NCBI GenBank assembly: GCA_032622095.1
Contig: CP136066.1
Span: forward strand, 145,853,559 to 145,917,558
Source: Siphonodentalium dalli
Taxonomy: Eukaryota; Mollusca; Scaphopoda; Gadilida; Siphonodentaliidae
Reading direction: 5' to 3'
Length of the DNA: 64,000 bases
This document shows, piece after piece, positions 25,601 through 34,969 of this stretch (the stretch's first letter is position 1; each line of letters opens with the position of its first letter). Position numbers and translations under genes: made by a program. The notes below the pieces were generated by a model. It did no database searches, was not told where the DNA came from, and was given only the letters and a program-made list of their open reading frames with translations.

Positions 25601-28600
25601 AAAATATTTCACACATCCTTGTTAAAACTTTGTAACCCTTTTTTAACAAGGATGGGTGAAGTATTTTCATTTTTCTAGTTGCGGTTATTCTCTGGTAAGC
25701 ATTTGTAACTTTGTGACAAAAACTTGTCGGAGTTTTGAAACGACTTCCAAATGTAACTTTGTAACCCTTTTTTAAAAAGGATGGGTGAAATATTTTCATT
25801 TTTCTAGTTGCGGTTATTCTCTGGTAAGCATTTGTAACTTTGTGACAAAAACTTGTCGGAGTTTTGAAACGACTTCCAAATGTAACTTTGTAACCCTTTT
25901 TTTTTAAAAGATGGGTGGAATATTTTCATTTTTCTAGTTGCGGTTATTCTTTAACAAGGATGGGTGAAATATTTTAATTTTTCTAGTTGCGGTTATTCTC
26001 TGATAAGCATTTGTAACTATGTGACAAAAAACACGTCGGATTTTTGAAACGACTTCCAAATGTAACTATGTGACAAAAAACACGTCGCATTTTTTAAACG
26101 ACTTCCTAATGTAACTCCAAATGCCAAACAAAAAAAATAGGGCGCATTTGTAACCGGGTTACTTGTCGGAGCTAACGCACGAGCAAACGTTGAGTCGACT
26201 TGGGGAAAAAAGCACGACGTATTTTTAACCCAGTAACTGGTTACAAATGTGTCGTATTTTTTCTGCACCAAACTCTGCCATATATGTAGATTAAGGGACC
26301 CCTACCCCATGTAAATCCATGAACCCATCACGAACTGAATGGACGTGCTCTCAATGTCAAACGACGATTTGGACAAATGGCTATTCTATCAGGAAATACA
26401 CAATTGTTATAGATGGATTGGTACCCGACAGTCAGGGACACTTTACAAAAAGCGACTGGAACATTAAATAATGCGATTTTCACTGTTTTTTGTTACCCCC
26501 TACCCAATTTGAAGACTAAAACACACCACGAACTGGAGCGATATCCTCATGGACTGAGTGTATGGACATTGGAGAGTTGTATAAGGATGTACACAATTAT
26601 ATAGATGGATTGGGTTCAGAAAGCATGAGCACTTAACGAAAAGTGGCTGGAAAATAACAAAGGCATAGTTTTGATGACCCCCTACTTTATTTGAAGTCTT
26701 GAAGACGCCACATGCTGAAATGATATGATCTCAATATGAACCGGTGGTTTGACCAAAGGTTCACTTTTATCAGGATATACATATGTGTTAGTTCCCGAAA
26801 GTCTGTACCGTGTGCAACTTCACAACAGGCGGCTGGCAATGTTCACTGTTTTGTGTCCCCCCCCTACCCTATTTGAAGTCTTAAACACATCATGTACTGA
26901 ATGGGTTATGCTCTCAATATCAACATATGTTGTGGCCGAATGGCTATTCTATCCGACACTATACGATATACAAGCCTGTATATTGGTTTCCGACAGCATG
27001 TGATACTTTACAAAAAGCGGCTGGAAAATAACAAAAATAATTTAAGTCATGAAAACACCATGAACTCGAGAGATATGCTCCCAGTTTTAACTTGATGCTG
27101 TGGACATAGGTTATAGTTCTATTAGGAGGTAAAACAATTTATATGGGAGAGAGAGAGACTGTATGGGAAAAGTGAGGATGTAATCCAGTTGGAGCTGATT
27201 GGATACAATGATATACATATAATTTTGTTGGGGCTGATTAGATACAATGATATAAAAATAATGTTGCTTAGGCCGTGAGATGACAGACTATCTGATGGGG
27301 GTAACTTTCCCACTCAACAGGGTTTCAATGCTTTTCACGAAGTTGCCACAAATGACAGCGTTATGGAAATCGCTTTGTTTTCGAGATAAATGTTTGAACC
27401 GCGTCAAATATTTTAATATTTTCACGATGACTGAGTTCCTGTGTTCCACACAATAGAGTATTTCTGATAAAATAATATTTCGCATGGCGTATAGAAGTTC
27501 AGTCATAGACCATTATTGTATTCAGGACACTCCAATAAGTAATGATGTGCTGTTTCTATTTTGCCACAATGACAGAGAGGGGACGTTTTAATGTGATTAC
27601 TCAATAGGTCATCGTTCAAACTACTGCATTTCAACCTTAAACGATAATTATGTACTTGTGATATGCGACACTTACCGTGGTAATAGTTAATAAAATGTGT
27701 TGTTCTTGTAATATGGGATATGGAAGCACGATCACGTCTTTAATCACCTAAGCAATGTCCCCGGGCTCAATTGTCAGCAAACGAGTTATGTTGGGTCCCA
27801 TTATGATCAATTTGGGAAATTTGGTAAAGTTCTTAACACATATATGTAATTTTTCGACAAAAAACGTGTTTGGGGGAGGGGTAGCTCAAATCCATTATTT
27901 CGCAAACCGTTCTATATTTCTGTTAACTTGTTTCCACATATGCTTGTAAAATAACTGCTACACCATATGGATTAAATATTTTGGCATTATAGCAATACCC
28001 ATTTGAATTATGTTTGAAAATAATATTTTTGTGAAAAAGAGCGATTTTTCAGCAAAAAAATTATGTTTCGGCTCCAAATGACAGGAAAATCTAAATTAAC
28101 CAACACTTTTTTCATATCAAGTATGGTATGATATAGAAATTTTAACCCCAATAATATTGGTAAATATGTTAGGACATAGCCAGATGGCTCGCTTTACCAA
28201 AATCGTTAATTTCTGGAAAAAGTCACTGGTGGGTATCGTTCATCGTCGATTTGACAATAGCCACCACCAATTCCGTTATTTTTCATGTCTCGAAAACTAG
28301 AGCTCTTTTTTCAATTTGGCCGTTGCACTAAATACCTTTCGTTACAATGAGAAAGAAAGATATGACGGTCCGAGATTTGATTGCGGACATATGGCCTATA
28401 ACTTATCTGAAGAACAACCGACATGGTATCAACTATCATATTAATATTTTGTGAATGCTATAGTACATATATATCCAGGGACGTTCCTATGGGGGTTCCA
28501 ACGGGGGGGGGGTGAGACCATAAAATGTCAAACTATATAAGGTTTTGGTCTAATAAAATTTCCAACTTTTTTACATATGGTCTAATAAAATTTCCAATGT

Positions 28601-31600
28601 TATAGGATTTGGTTTTGAGTAATGCAAAATTCCAATATTGGCTTAATGACTTAATAATTTGGGTTTTTGTATGGTGTTCTTGTTAAGAGCATGGACTGTG
28701 TGAATAAAGACACTAGTAACACGAATGACATATCATTGGCCCATGTGTTATGTATTGAGTACACTGTGCATGCATTACATGTGCATTATACAATATAATA
28801 ATCAGATATGGTTGAGGAACGAATATGAGTTACACGTATTCAAATTCCATGTTCTAACTCACACAATGGTAACAATTATGTGGTCGAGTCTCTGGGTCTG
28901 GCCGGGCTCTCCCGGGTTCTTTTAGCCAATATCGGCATTTAAAGGGTTAATATATAAAACCGGCGGTGGATGACCCAGCTAGTAATTGTTTACAATATAT
29001 TCTTTGTATGTTTCGTATACTACTACCATGAGGCATCATAGTATACTGTCCGCGGACCCATTGGGCCGCCCGGGTTGTGCGGGCTCGCCCGTGCTCGTCT
29101 GGCCCATATATTCATTTAAGGGGTTAATAAACCCGCCCGTGAACGAAATCGCCAGTCAATCTTCGCCGTTTACGTTTACATGTAATATGTGTCTGGCTAC
29201 AATTAGACATCGATAAAATGTGATCGGGTCTCTGGGTCTGCCTGGCCTCTCCCGGGTTCTTTTAGTCAATACCGACATTTAAAGAGTTAATAAACCCGCC
29301 GGTGGATGACACAGCAATTCAATTTTCACAAACTATGCTTTATTTAAGTCATCATTACGCCACATGTGGTGTATCTAGTTTCTGTGATTTTGATATTGTG
29401 TGGTGGACAGGGCGAATGTATTCTTGGAGATTTTTTGTAACTTACTCAATCGTACCGATAGAATCACGTAGATGCCGAAATTGTAAAGTTAACGCCACCG
29501 GTGTATAATATGTTTATGGAAATATGATAAATTGTATCGATAGAGTCAGGACAGGCTGAAATTGTAAACTTAAAGTCACCGGTGTAATAATATGTTGTTG
29601 AAAATATAAATAATTTGATAGACTGAAAATAATATATAACCCATTGGGAGCCCCTGGTATATTCTTGGACATTTTGTTTTGTACCATTACTCAATCGTAC
29701 CGATAGAATCACGTAGATTCCGAAATTGTAAAGTTAACGCCACCGGTGTATAATATGTTTATGAAAATATGATAAATCGTATCGATAGAGTCAGGATAGG
29801 CTGAAATTGTAAACTTAAAGTCACTTGTTGTTGAGAATATAAATAATTTGATAGACTGAAAATAATGTGTAACCCATTGCGAACCCCTCGTGTAGTGAAG
29901 TGAATTGTGGGTAGTTTCATTGTGATTCTCAGCCACCTTTATTTTCTGGAATTATCACCAAGATTTCTCCACTCGATTCTCTTAAACTACACCCGAATCG
30001 GTCAAATTACATCTTAGCTACTATTCGGATCTTCTGTCCCGGTCTAAAAAGGGATAGTTTGACCAAAACGACTATTGACAAAACTTTGTTTACAAATTGA
30101 GCGCACTCGAGTCGATAACCCGTCCACGCTGCAAATTTATTATCGAAAACAAATTCAATTTCTTCCATCTAAAACATAATTACGCGCTGGACTCTGTCAT
30201 TTTAGGAATATATATGTATCCCACGCACATACACCAAGTCTCAGCTTAAAATTTTGAAAAATGACAGTTTTATCGACATAAATCGATTTTAATGGCAAAT
30301 GCCATGTTAAATTTTTTTATCATTGAAAAAAATTCATTTCTTCCATCAAAAACATAATTACGTGCTGTACTCTGTCATTTTAGGAATATATAACTATCCC
30401 ACGCACAAACACCAAGTCTCAGCTTAAAATTTTGAAAAATGACAGTTTTATCGACATAAATCGATTTTAATGGCAAATGCAATGTTAAATAAATTTTAGG
30501 GTCCTGCAAATATTTTCTGAGATGTTCCATATTGGGCACTAGAGTCCATATTTGACCGGTTACACCTGATAATTGTGCGACAGTACAGTCGCGTTACTTT
30601 ATACATCAACATTGGTCATTATCACCCGACAAATTTATTTTGGTCTATCGTATCAACCCCTATTTTCTCCCGCGTAGCCTGACTAAGTGTCAACATTGGT
30701 CTTTATCGCTCCACTAATTTGTATCGTTTCATCAGTATGAATTCCATATCCAATTATCCACATATAACCAACCCAACCTCTAATGCCGGTCCAATTTATT
30801 TATTTCTTTCATCGGTATAGTCACGTTACGTAATATTTTATCGCGTGATACTTGTACTTATATGTCTATGGTATTACTATAGTATACCGTATACGTATAT
30901 CAATTGCTATTCCTTTCTATATAATCCTGGTGCCATCTATAGACATAGAGATAATTTCAGACCCCCCCCCCCCCCCAAATTTTATATCATTGCTGCTTTA
31001 GTACAGTCGCGATACATTACATGGCAACATCGCTCCACTAATTTATGTCAGTTCATCGGTACAAACCCCTTTTTCTCCGAGTCCATATAACCAACCCAAC
31101 ATCTTATAGAAGTCCATAAATGACTATTCTGGCACTATATAGAGATGACTAAGATTCTGACACCCCCTATTTTATAGCCTTGTTGCAATGTTCAGTAGAG
31201 TTGAGATGCATAATATGTCAACATTGGTCATTATCGCTCTATAAATTTATATCGGTTCAACCCTTAGTTCCCTGTATCGCCCACCCCTCCCTGAATTTAT
31301 TTTTTCATTTGTATTATAGTCTCGTTACGTACACATTTTATCTCTTGTAACTTTTGCTTCAATGCGTCGAGTTCCGCTGCAGAGAATACAAAACTGACAA
31401 CATTTTGAAATGTCAGCAGGCTTCAAACTCATCTTATCCAAGAAAAACTATGGTTACATAAGAAATTTGTGTATAAGTTGTACGCGCATTTGTTGAGTTA
31501 AAAACCAAAGTCCAAATCCCCAACACACTGTTGTGAGGTTTAACTCCATCTACATACAGTAATGTCCAAAGTAATTGATCACTTAACCACAGCAAAATTA

Positions 31601-34291
31601 TGGGTATTTTTTCATGATTTTAAATCCTGAAAAATTACCCATAATTATGCTGTGGTTAAGTGGTCAATTACTTTGGGCATTACTGTAACCAATATAAGGA
31701 TTTGAGGTTTAATGATAACTCAATCCTCATACAGTAATGTTCAAGGTAATTGACCACTTAAGCACAGCAGAATAATGGGTAGTTTATCAGGATTTTAAAT
31801 GCTGAAAAAATACCCATAATTCTGCTGTGGTTAAGTGGTCAATTACTTTGGGCATTACTGTAACCAATATAAGGATTTGAGGTTTAATGATAACTCCATC
31901 CACATAACTAATAAATATGTGTGAAAATCAAAACAAAATAAATTCCACGATGGCGTCCAATATGGACTGCCTAATTATGCTCCAACACATGTATATTGAA
32001 TATATGGATGTTTATTGGGGGAAACCGGTTATTTCAATGATATTTTCATTAACTTGGATCCAAAACCCGACTTACGGGAGCGTGCTTCGCGAGCGACTGT
32101 ATCTTAAGCATATGTGCATATTTAATAAGCCAACAATTGGAATCCCAACAGAAGATTGGCGTGGGTCCCTTGTGCGATCTGTCCATCGAAAACTATTTAG
32201 ACATCTCAAGACCCGTAAGACCCAATAACTTAATATACAGAATAGATACATCTATTGCCTGAGTGACTTATATTTGCTACAATGTGGTCAAATAGTTGCG
32301 AAGCCAGCACCACAATTCTTTCCCTCCATAGTAAATCTTAAAACAACTTCTAAAGAATTATTAATTTACCTTATATTTGGTATGGAGCGTCCTTGGTTTA
32401 CTGGAGTTCAGATTTGTTAACATCACGTCACCAAGTTAATTACTTGCGAAGCCACAGCCATAACTATTTCCCTCCATAGTAATTCTCAAAACAACTTCTT
32501 AAGAACAATTGACCAGGTCAGTCGCGCAATTATTGGAAGAGCCGCGGTCAATCATTTTTTAAAAACCAAATGTTACATTTAAATTATTGCTTTATTTAAC
32601 CCAAAAAAAAAAATTAAATGAGAAAATTAACTTTTACTACTTGCTAAATTTTATCTTTTAATTATTTCATTTAAATTTTAGTATTTACCGTGTACTAAGT
32701 CCAAATCTTTATAATCTGTTGAGTTACCCCACAGTCGTTTACTTGCTTTGTTAGTAATAATTTGAAGGATTACTTGTTTAAACGCAATTGTCATCAAAAT
32801 ATTTTATGTATTTTTTATAATTTCTATTTATATGTAATACTATAATCTTGGTAACGTTACCATTTCTGACTATGGTTTTCTTGTATTATACTGAACACGG
32901 GCTCATGTGCCTCGTGGGGCCGCCCGGGCCTGCCTGAGCTTGCTCCTGTAGTAATTAGTCACACCGCACCTGTATGATACAGTTTACACCGAGACGTTGC
33001 TTGAAGATGAAGTGACACTTAAGACTTAGGGTATAACATTGCACAATTTCTAGTGCTTTTGGCCAACTTGAGAGGGGGTACTGTACTTCAAATCTATAAA
33101 GCTATTATATTTGACATAGGCCCCATCATGCATTTCTTAATTTCCACAGGAATAGTAAATAGGTGTATCAAATATCTGTACTTTCGATTTATTTGTACAA
33201 TTCGTAAATGGGTTATGCCCCTTGGTTTGCACACCCAAAACCCCTTTATTTCTGCCATTTTTGTGGTCACATTTTTGGACCAAAATTACCATTAGACTGC
33301 AAAATTTCCAATCAAAGGGGAGAGATTGGAAACGTTCAATAAATGGATATATTTAGGTAAGAGTTGTAAAATTACAAACCAAGGGGTGCAAACAAAATGT
33401 CCTGAACTTGCATGGGAATATTGGTCTCGTTCAATAATGGGTGCGGTGGAATTTCCAAGTGAACACCCATAACGGAGACCATGTTGCTATGGCCAAGTTA
33501 AAAAATACCATCATGTTGAATACTTGGTGAAGACGTTCGTACGTAGTGATAAACATTGGTTTTCTGTACACGAAGATACAAGATAATGGAATCAAACTGC
33601 ATGGCATATATTATACATGTGTGTGCGTTGTTTTTTTTATATTGTAGATTGTAAAGAGTTGAAGGCAGCAGGTATTCAGAATGACGGTTCCTATAAAATT
33701 ACCACAGGTGGCGCCACGGAAGTCTACGTCGTCTGTGACATGACGACAGTCGGGGGCGGATGGACTGTTATCCAGCAGAGACGAGACGGGAGCACTGATT
33801 TTTATAGGAACTGGACAGAGTACGAAAACGGATTTGGCGAACCAACCCTGTGCGGTAACTACTGGATCGGATTGAAGAACATTCACGACCTCTCCTCAAT
33901 TGGCACAACCGAGTTATTCATACATATGACAACAACAGACGGACAGAATAAATATGCTCGCTATTCCAGTTTCAGTCTAGACAACGCAACAAACAACTAC
34001 GCTCTACACGCGTCGGGGTATAGCGGCGACGCAGGCGATTCTCTGACATATCATGACGGGATGCTGTTCAGCACTTTTGACAACGAACACACCCGATCTG
34101 GATGTTCCTGGTCTTCGTGTTCCGTCGCGTTCCACGGGGCGTGGTGGTACGACTGTTGCCACCACAGTAACTTGAACGGGGATTATCTAAACACAACATT
34201 GGATTTTGATGGAAGTGGAATGAGATGGCAACAAAATCTCGTCCACAACTCTATGATGCACACCAGGATGATGCTCCGATCGGCTGGATGA
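13478..34291 (+). CDS. Membrane-anchored fibrinogen-related (FReD) protein, three exons
   Basis: Joining 13478-13613, 22934-23107 and 33648-34291 gives one open frame of 954 nt (317 residues plus stop). Both introns fall in phase 1 and have GT..AG ends. Residues 1-8 are basic (MDKRRALK), 9-31 form a hydrophobic membrane segment, about 46-103 are a Thr-rich stalk, and 104-317 are a fibrinogen C-terminal domain. The order suggests a type II membrane protein with an extracellular lectin-like head, like vertebrate FIBCD1, though here the stalk is mucin-like rather than coiled-coil. FReD heads commonly bind acetylated sugars in innate recognition; that role is inferred. The exon joins are predicted from splice sites and phase alone. 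Extra exons, including an upstream non-coding one, cannot be excluded. Confidence 0.78.
13614..13779 (+). other. FReD intron 1, leading segment
   Basis: The donor GTGAGTG starts the intron. No other signal was seen before the inverted-repeat arm begins. Intron 1 as a whole runs to 22933. Confidence 0.6.
14400..14708 (-). other. Short open frame shared by both inverted-repeat arms
   Basis: The frame starts MMASNMDCLILLQNMYIEYM and has a partly conserved counterpart in the right arm at 31917-32228, where it is disturbed by a small insertion. No family was recognised. Preservation in both arms may only reflect recent duplication, so a coding role is doubtful. Confidence 0.25.
14799..14930. mobile_element. 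Palindromic CAGT element (family B), left-arm copy 1
   Basis: A near-complete palindrome of about 130 bp whose ends are TA-CAGTAATGCCCAAAGTAATT and its inverse. The centre is 'ggatttgaaatcc'. TA on both sides of CAGT...ACTG fits a Tc1/mariner-type miniature element. Confidence 0.8.
14974..15103. mobile_element. Palindromic CAGT element (family B), left-arm copy 2
   Basis: Same structure as the copy at 14799. The roughly 43 bp linkers between copies ('gttatcattgaacctcaaat...') are also repeated, so this is part of a tandem array with a period of about 175 bp. Confidence 0.8.
15148..15279. mobile_element. Palindromic CAGT element (family B), left-arm copy 3
   Basis: The third and most diverged unit of the array, with the second half reading 'gctgtgattaagtgatcaat'. 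The matching arm on the right has only two units. Confidence 0.78.
17491..18850 (+). other. Intron 1 sequence without genes
   Basis: Contains G-runs (17545-17555, 17935-17943), a 'Tccgtccgtc..ttccggatgataactttag' dispersed repeat at 17575-17770 that recurs at 56735-56830, and a tandem 'gcgatttaatgggaagagta' unit at 18720-18840. No gene was supported. Confidence 0.55.
18853..19549 (-). pseudogene. LINE reverse transcriptase fragment, inverted half of a twin-primed insertion
   Basis: Minus-strand frames encode non-LTR reverse transcriptase motifs in order: AKYRPISLLSCVSK (about 19460), YQSGFEKGDST, then after a frameshift VPQSYILGPLLFLIYINDI and FADDTS, the catalytic Asp-Asp motif (about 18985), ending EWSKKWLVKFNP. 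The next part of the same protein type follows immediately to the right but on the plus strand. The upstream endonuclease is missing, and stops lie between the two open pieces, so the copy is dead. It lies in intron 1 of the FReD gene. Confidence 0.88.
19560..20700 (+). pseudogene. LINE ORF2 C-terminal half, sense part of the same insertion
   Basis: Starting at about 19562 the plus strand reads RITEVENHKHL, then AWKRVNIIRKHKFRLSRKTL, LEYASPVWDNIT, ARIVTGATRSTSDRNLLLEI, then in other frames AWNSLSNSIKSS and LCQCGSFEIESAYHFFFQCP, the Cys/His-rich tail. This is the region that follows the reverse transcriptase in Jockey/CR1-grade LINEs. It starts a little downstream of where the inverted fragment stops, so little sequence was lost at the junction. 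The 3' end is not marked by a clear poly(A) run. Confidence 0.86.
20720..21080 (+). repeat. Composite dispersed repeat in intron 1
   Basis: The first part (20815-20890, 'gaggaacccacccatcaa... atgagatatcgat') resembles the left end of the TTAA-flanked element at 59630-60083. The second part (20955-21070, 'cgttgaacaaaatgttgata... gacagtggttaacatta') resembles 9865-9990 inside the 2.0 kb TIR element. It is a mosaic of two repeat families. Confidence 0.6.
21401..21436. repeat. Short hairpin gtcactacgactaac / gttagtcatagtgac
   Basis: Inverted arms of 15 bp with one mismatch around a short loop. The related words 'ggtcactttgactaac' and 'ggtcaatatgactaa' occur just before it. Confidence 0.55.
21858..22080. 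repeat. Minisatellite, 39 bp period, about 6 units
   Basis: The unit 'tagatctagctcgtatacag' plus 'ggtgacaatcattaaccttt' repeats nearly perfectly. Because 39 is a multiple of three, every frame stays open across it and the minus strand spells a 13-residue repeat (VNDCHPVYELDLK). There is no sign that this is translated; it lies in intron 1. Confidence 0.9.
22934..23107 (+). CDS. FReD gene exon 2: threonine-rich stalk
   Basis: The acceptor 'ttatattgtgtag' precedes the exon and the donor is CGA|GTAAGT. The exon is 174 nt and enters and leaves in phase 1, so it is a symmetric cassette of 58 codons. After ASLGSNSTGQPSS it is almost only Thr with rare Ser, Ala and Ile, a likely dense O-glycosylation stalk between membrane and head. 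The DNA is an ACN trinucleotide microsatellite, so all three forward frames are open; the Thr frame is chosen because it joins exons 1 and 3 in phase. Repeat length is likely to vary between individuals. One N-glycosylation sequon (NST) lies at its start. Confidence 0.75.
23108..23900 (+). other. Intron 2, leading segment
   Basis: No gene or strong repeat was seen. The segment around 23580-23700 ('gatacatgattgaatgaccaactgacca... ttctaaacatttatt') resembles 8600-8720, so a dispersed repeat is present in both places. Confidence 0.45.
23920..23985. repeat. Two-unit tandem repeat 'tgtccagacatgagcgtgtt'
   Basis: The unit of about 29 bp occurs twice in direct tandem (about 23930 and 23960). Confidence 0.6.
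24460..24660. repeat. Array of palindromic 'ggtagtaccatggtacttta' words
   Basis: The word and its reverse complement (taaagtaccatggtactacc) alternate irregularly six or so times. This gives strong local foldback potential within intron 2. Confidence 0.65.
24950..26280. repeat. Foldback array: tandem units inverted about a centre near 25630
   Basis: On the left the words 'acatttggaagtcgtttcaa', 'aaatgcgacgtgttttttgt' and 'agaataactccaactagaaa' repeat several times in direct order. To the right of about 25630 the same words repeat in reverse complement ('aacgacttccaaatgtaact', 'tttctagttgcggttattct'). The outer ends both carry 'tttgtaaccgggttac'. Unit numbers on the two sides differ. It lies in intron 2 of the FReD gene. 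Confidence 0.85.
26310..27130. repeat. Diverged tandem array, period about 200-240 bp
   Basis: Landmarks recur in the same order about four times: 'gctattctatcaggaaatac', 'actttacaaaaagcgactgg', 'ccccctaccc.atttgaagtc', 'aacacaccacgaactga'. Copies are clearly diverged from each other. Confidence 0.7.
27290..27750 (-). pseudogene. LINE ORF2 C-terminal tail fragment
   Basis: From about 27720 leftward the minus strand reads a stretch with NYRLRLKCSSLNDDLL followed by SPLCHCGKIETAHHYLLECP, the Cys/His motif (C-x-C...H...C) at the very end of Jockey/CR1-grade LINE proteins. A further open piece (27506-27290) covers the C-terminus. It differs from the LINE tails at 2.2 kb and 20.3 kb. It is a 5'-truncated insertion in intron 2, opposite in direction to the gene. 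Confidence 0.78.
27750..28880 (+). other. Intron 2 sequence without genes
   Basis: AT-rich with a G-run at 28504-28512 and a short tandem 'ggtctaataaaatttccaa' duplication at 28545-28600. No gene was supported. Confidence 0.5.
28880..29335. repeat. Diverged GC-rich tandem units, period about 170 bp
   Basis: Three units share 'gtctctgggtctg.cc', 'ctcccgggttcttttag', 'atttaaagggttaata' and 'cccgccggtgga' in order (about 28885, 29045 and 29225). A related GC-rich piece occurs at 32895-32945, just outside the right inverted-repeat arm. Confidence 0.7.
31556..31686. mobile_element. Palindromic CAGT element (family B), right-arm copy 1
   Basis: A 130 bp palindrome with TA-CAGTAATG...CATTACTG-TA ends, centre 'tgattttaaatcctga'. 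Confidence 0.8.
31731..31861. mobile_element. Palindromic CAGT element (family B), right-arm copy 2
   Basis: Same structure, separated from the previous copy by the family's 45 bp linker. Confidence 0.8.
32884..33647 (+). other. Intron 2, final segment
   Basis: No gene was seen. The intron ends with a T-rich tract and 'ttatattgtag', a strong acceptor. Confidence 0.55.
33648..34291 (+). CDS. FReD gene exon 3: fibrinogen C-terminal domain
   Basis: Codes for residues 104-317. It starts CKELKAAGIQNDGSYKI and has VVCDMTTVGGGWTVIQQRRD, then YWIGLKNIHDLS, a Tyr/Gly-rich part, HDGMLFSTFDNEHT, HGAWWYDCCHHSNLNGDYL and GMRWQQN. Cys105-Cys133 and Cys261-Cys274 keep the spacing of the two standard FReD disulfides. 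Cys172, Cys256 and Cys273 are extra. The calcium loop, usually D-x-D-N-D, reads DNEHT and is probably weakened. The end lacks the usual 'W.G..YS' segment. The aromatic acetyl-group pocket (WWY..CH..NLNG) is largely kept. The whole domain is one uninterrupted exon, with the stop TGA at 34289. Confidence 0.92.
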
Positions 34292-34323
34292 TACACTTAA
34301 CCGCTTTTTCGATAGAAAGGTCA

Positions 34324-34329
34324 AATAAA
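34324..34329 (+). terminator. Possible polyadenylation signal AATAAA
   Basis: AATAAA lies 33 bp after the FReD stop codon. Other AATAAA words follow further down (for example near 34797, beyond a TIR element), so the site in use is not certain. Confidence 0.5.
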
Positions 34330-34432
34330 ATTAAAGGTGCACGGTCACCCGGATGAAGGATATACCCTCATGGTGTTTGGGCATTATAATTAATACGACA
34401 TATATAGTGTCTTATAAATAGCAAGAAGCTAT

Positions 34433-34779
34433 ACGACCACGATTCAATCGTACAAGTGGAAGGATTTCCGTCGTAGGAAGTAACCGATAGTTAGACTGCC
34501 CATGCTCAGGTCAATATTTCGCAAGTCAAAAAATAATATCAAGCACTGTTTGATTTTAGATCCGAAATCGTGGCGTTTCCTTGTATACCTCCACTTGCGA
34601 CGTGATCGCAGTCGTGGGTAAATAAAAATCGTGGTTGGAAAGATCGCAGGGCAGTCATTCACATGCTTACGAACAACCTGCGATATATCATCATGTACGA
34701 CGGCATCGCAATCGTGTGAACAGACTATCCACGATTTTGTCGGGCCCGATTCCTCCACTTACGATTGAATCGTGGTCGT
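34433..34779. mobile_element. Small TIR element downstream of the FReD gene, about 0.35 kb
   Basis: The left end reads ACGACCACGATTCAATCGTA and the right end is its inverse, ending GAATCGTGGTCGT. The arms are about 35 bp with small gaps. Inside are more 'atcgtg.tcg' words. No transposase frame was found. Target-site duplication is not clear. Confidence 0.75.
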
Positions 34780-34969
34780 CTGAACGTTCACTGAGAAATA
34801 AAATTAAATTTAAGTGCATGTAGTATGTGACAAATATCTATCTATTTGTACATTTATATAGTTTTAAATTGGTAGAATAAAATCTTTTTAAAGACTTTCG
34901 ATACAATAGTTATTTTAATTAATACTCGCAACCTCAATCGATTCCCGAAAGCCACAGAAGGGAATCTCT

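Larger units (their letters stand above)
29353..32883 (-). repeat. Large inverted repeat, right arm (intron 2)
   Basis: Reverse complement of 13780-17490. Order is kept throughout: for example 'gttaacgccaccggtgtata' here against 'tacaccggtggcgttaac' on the left, and 'tgggcactagagtccatatt' against the matching left sequence near 16295. This arm has two palindromic CAGT elements against three on the left, and an extra short insertion at about 32078. The gap between the arms, about 11.9 kb, contains exon 2 and the LINE fragments. Confidence 0.9.

Noticed and set aside
34444-34758. 104-codon minus-strand frame next to the FReD gene
   Set aside because: It coincides with the interior of a 0.35 kb TIR element with repeated 'atcgtg' words and shows no protein family features.
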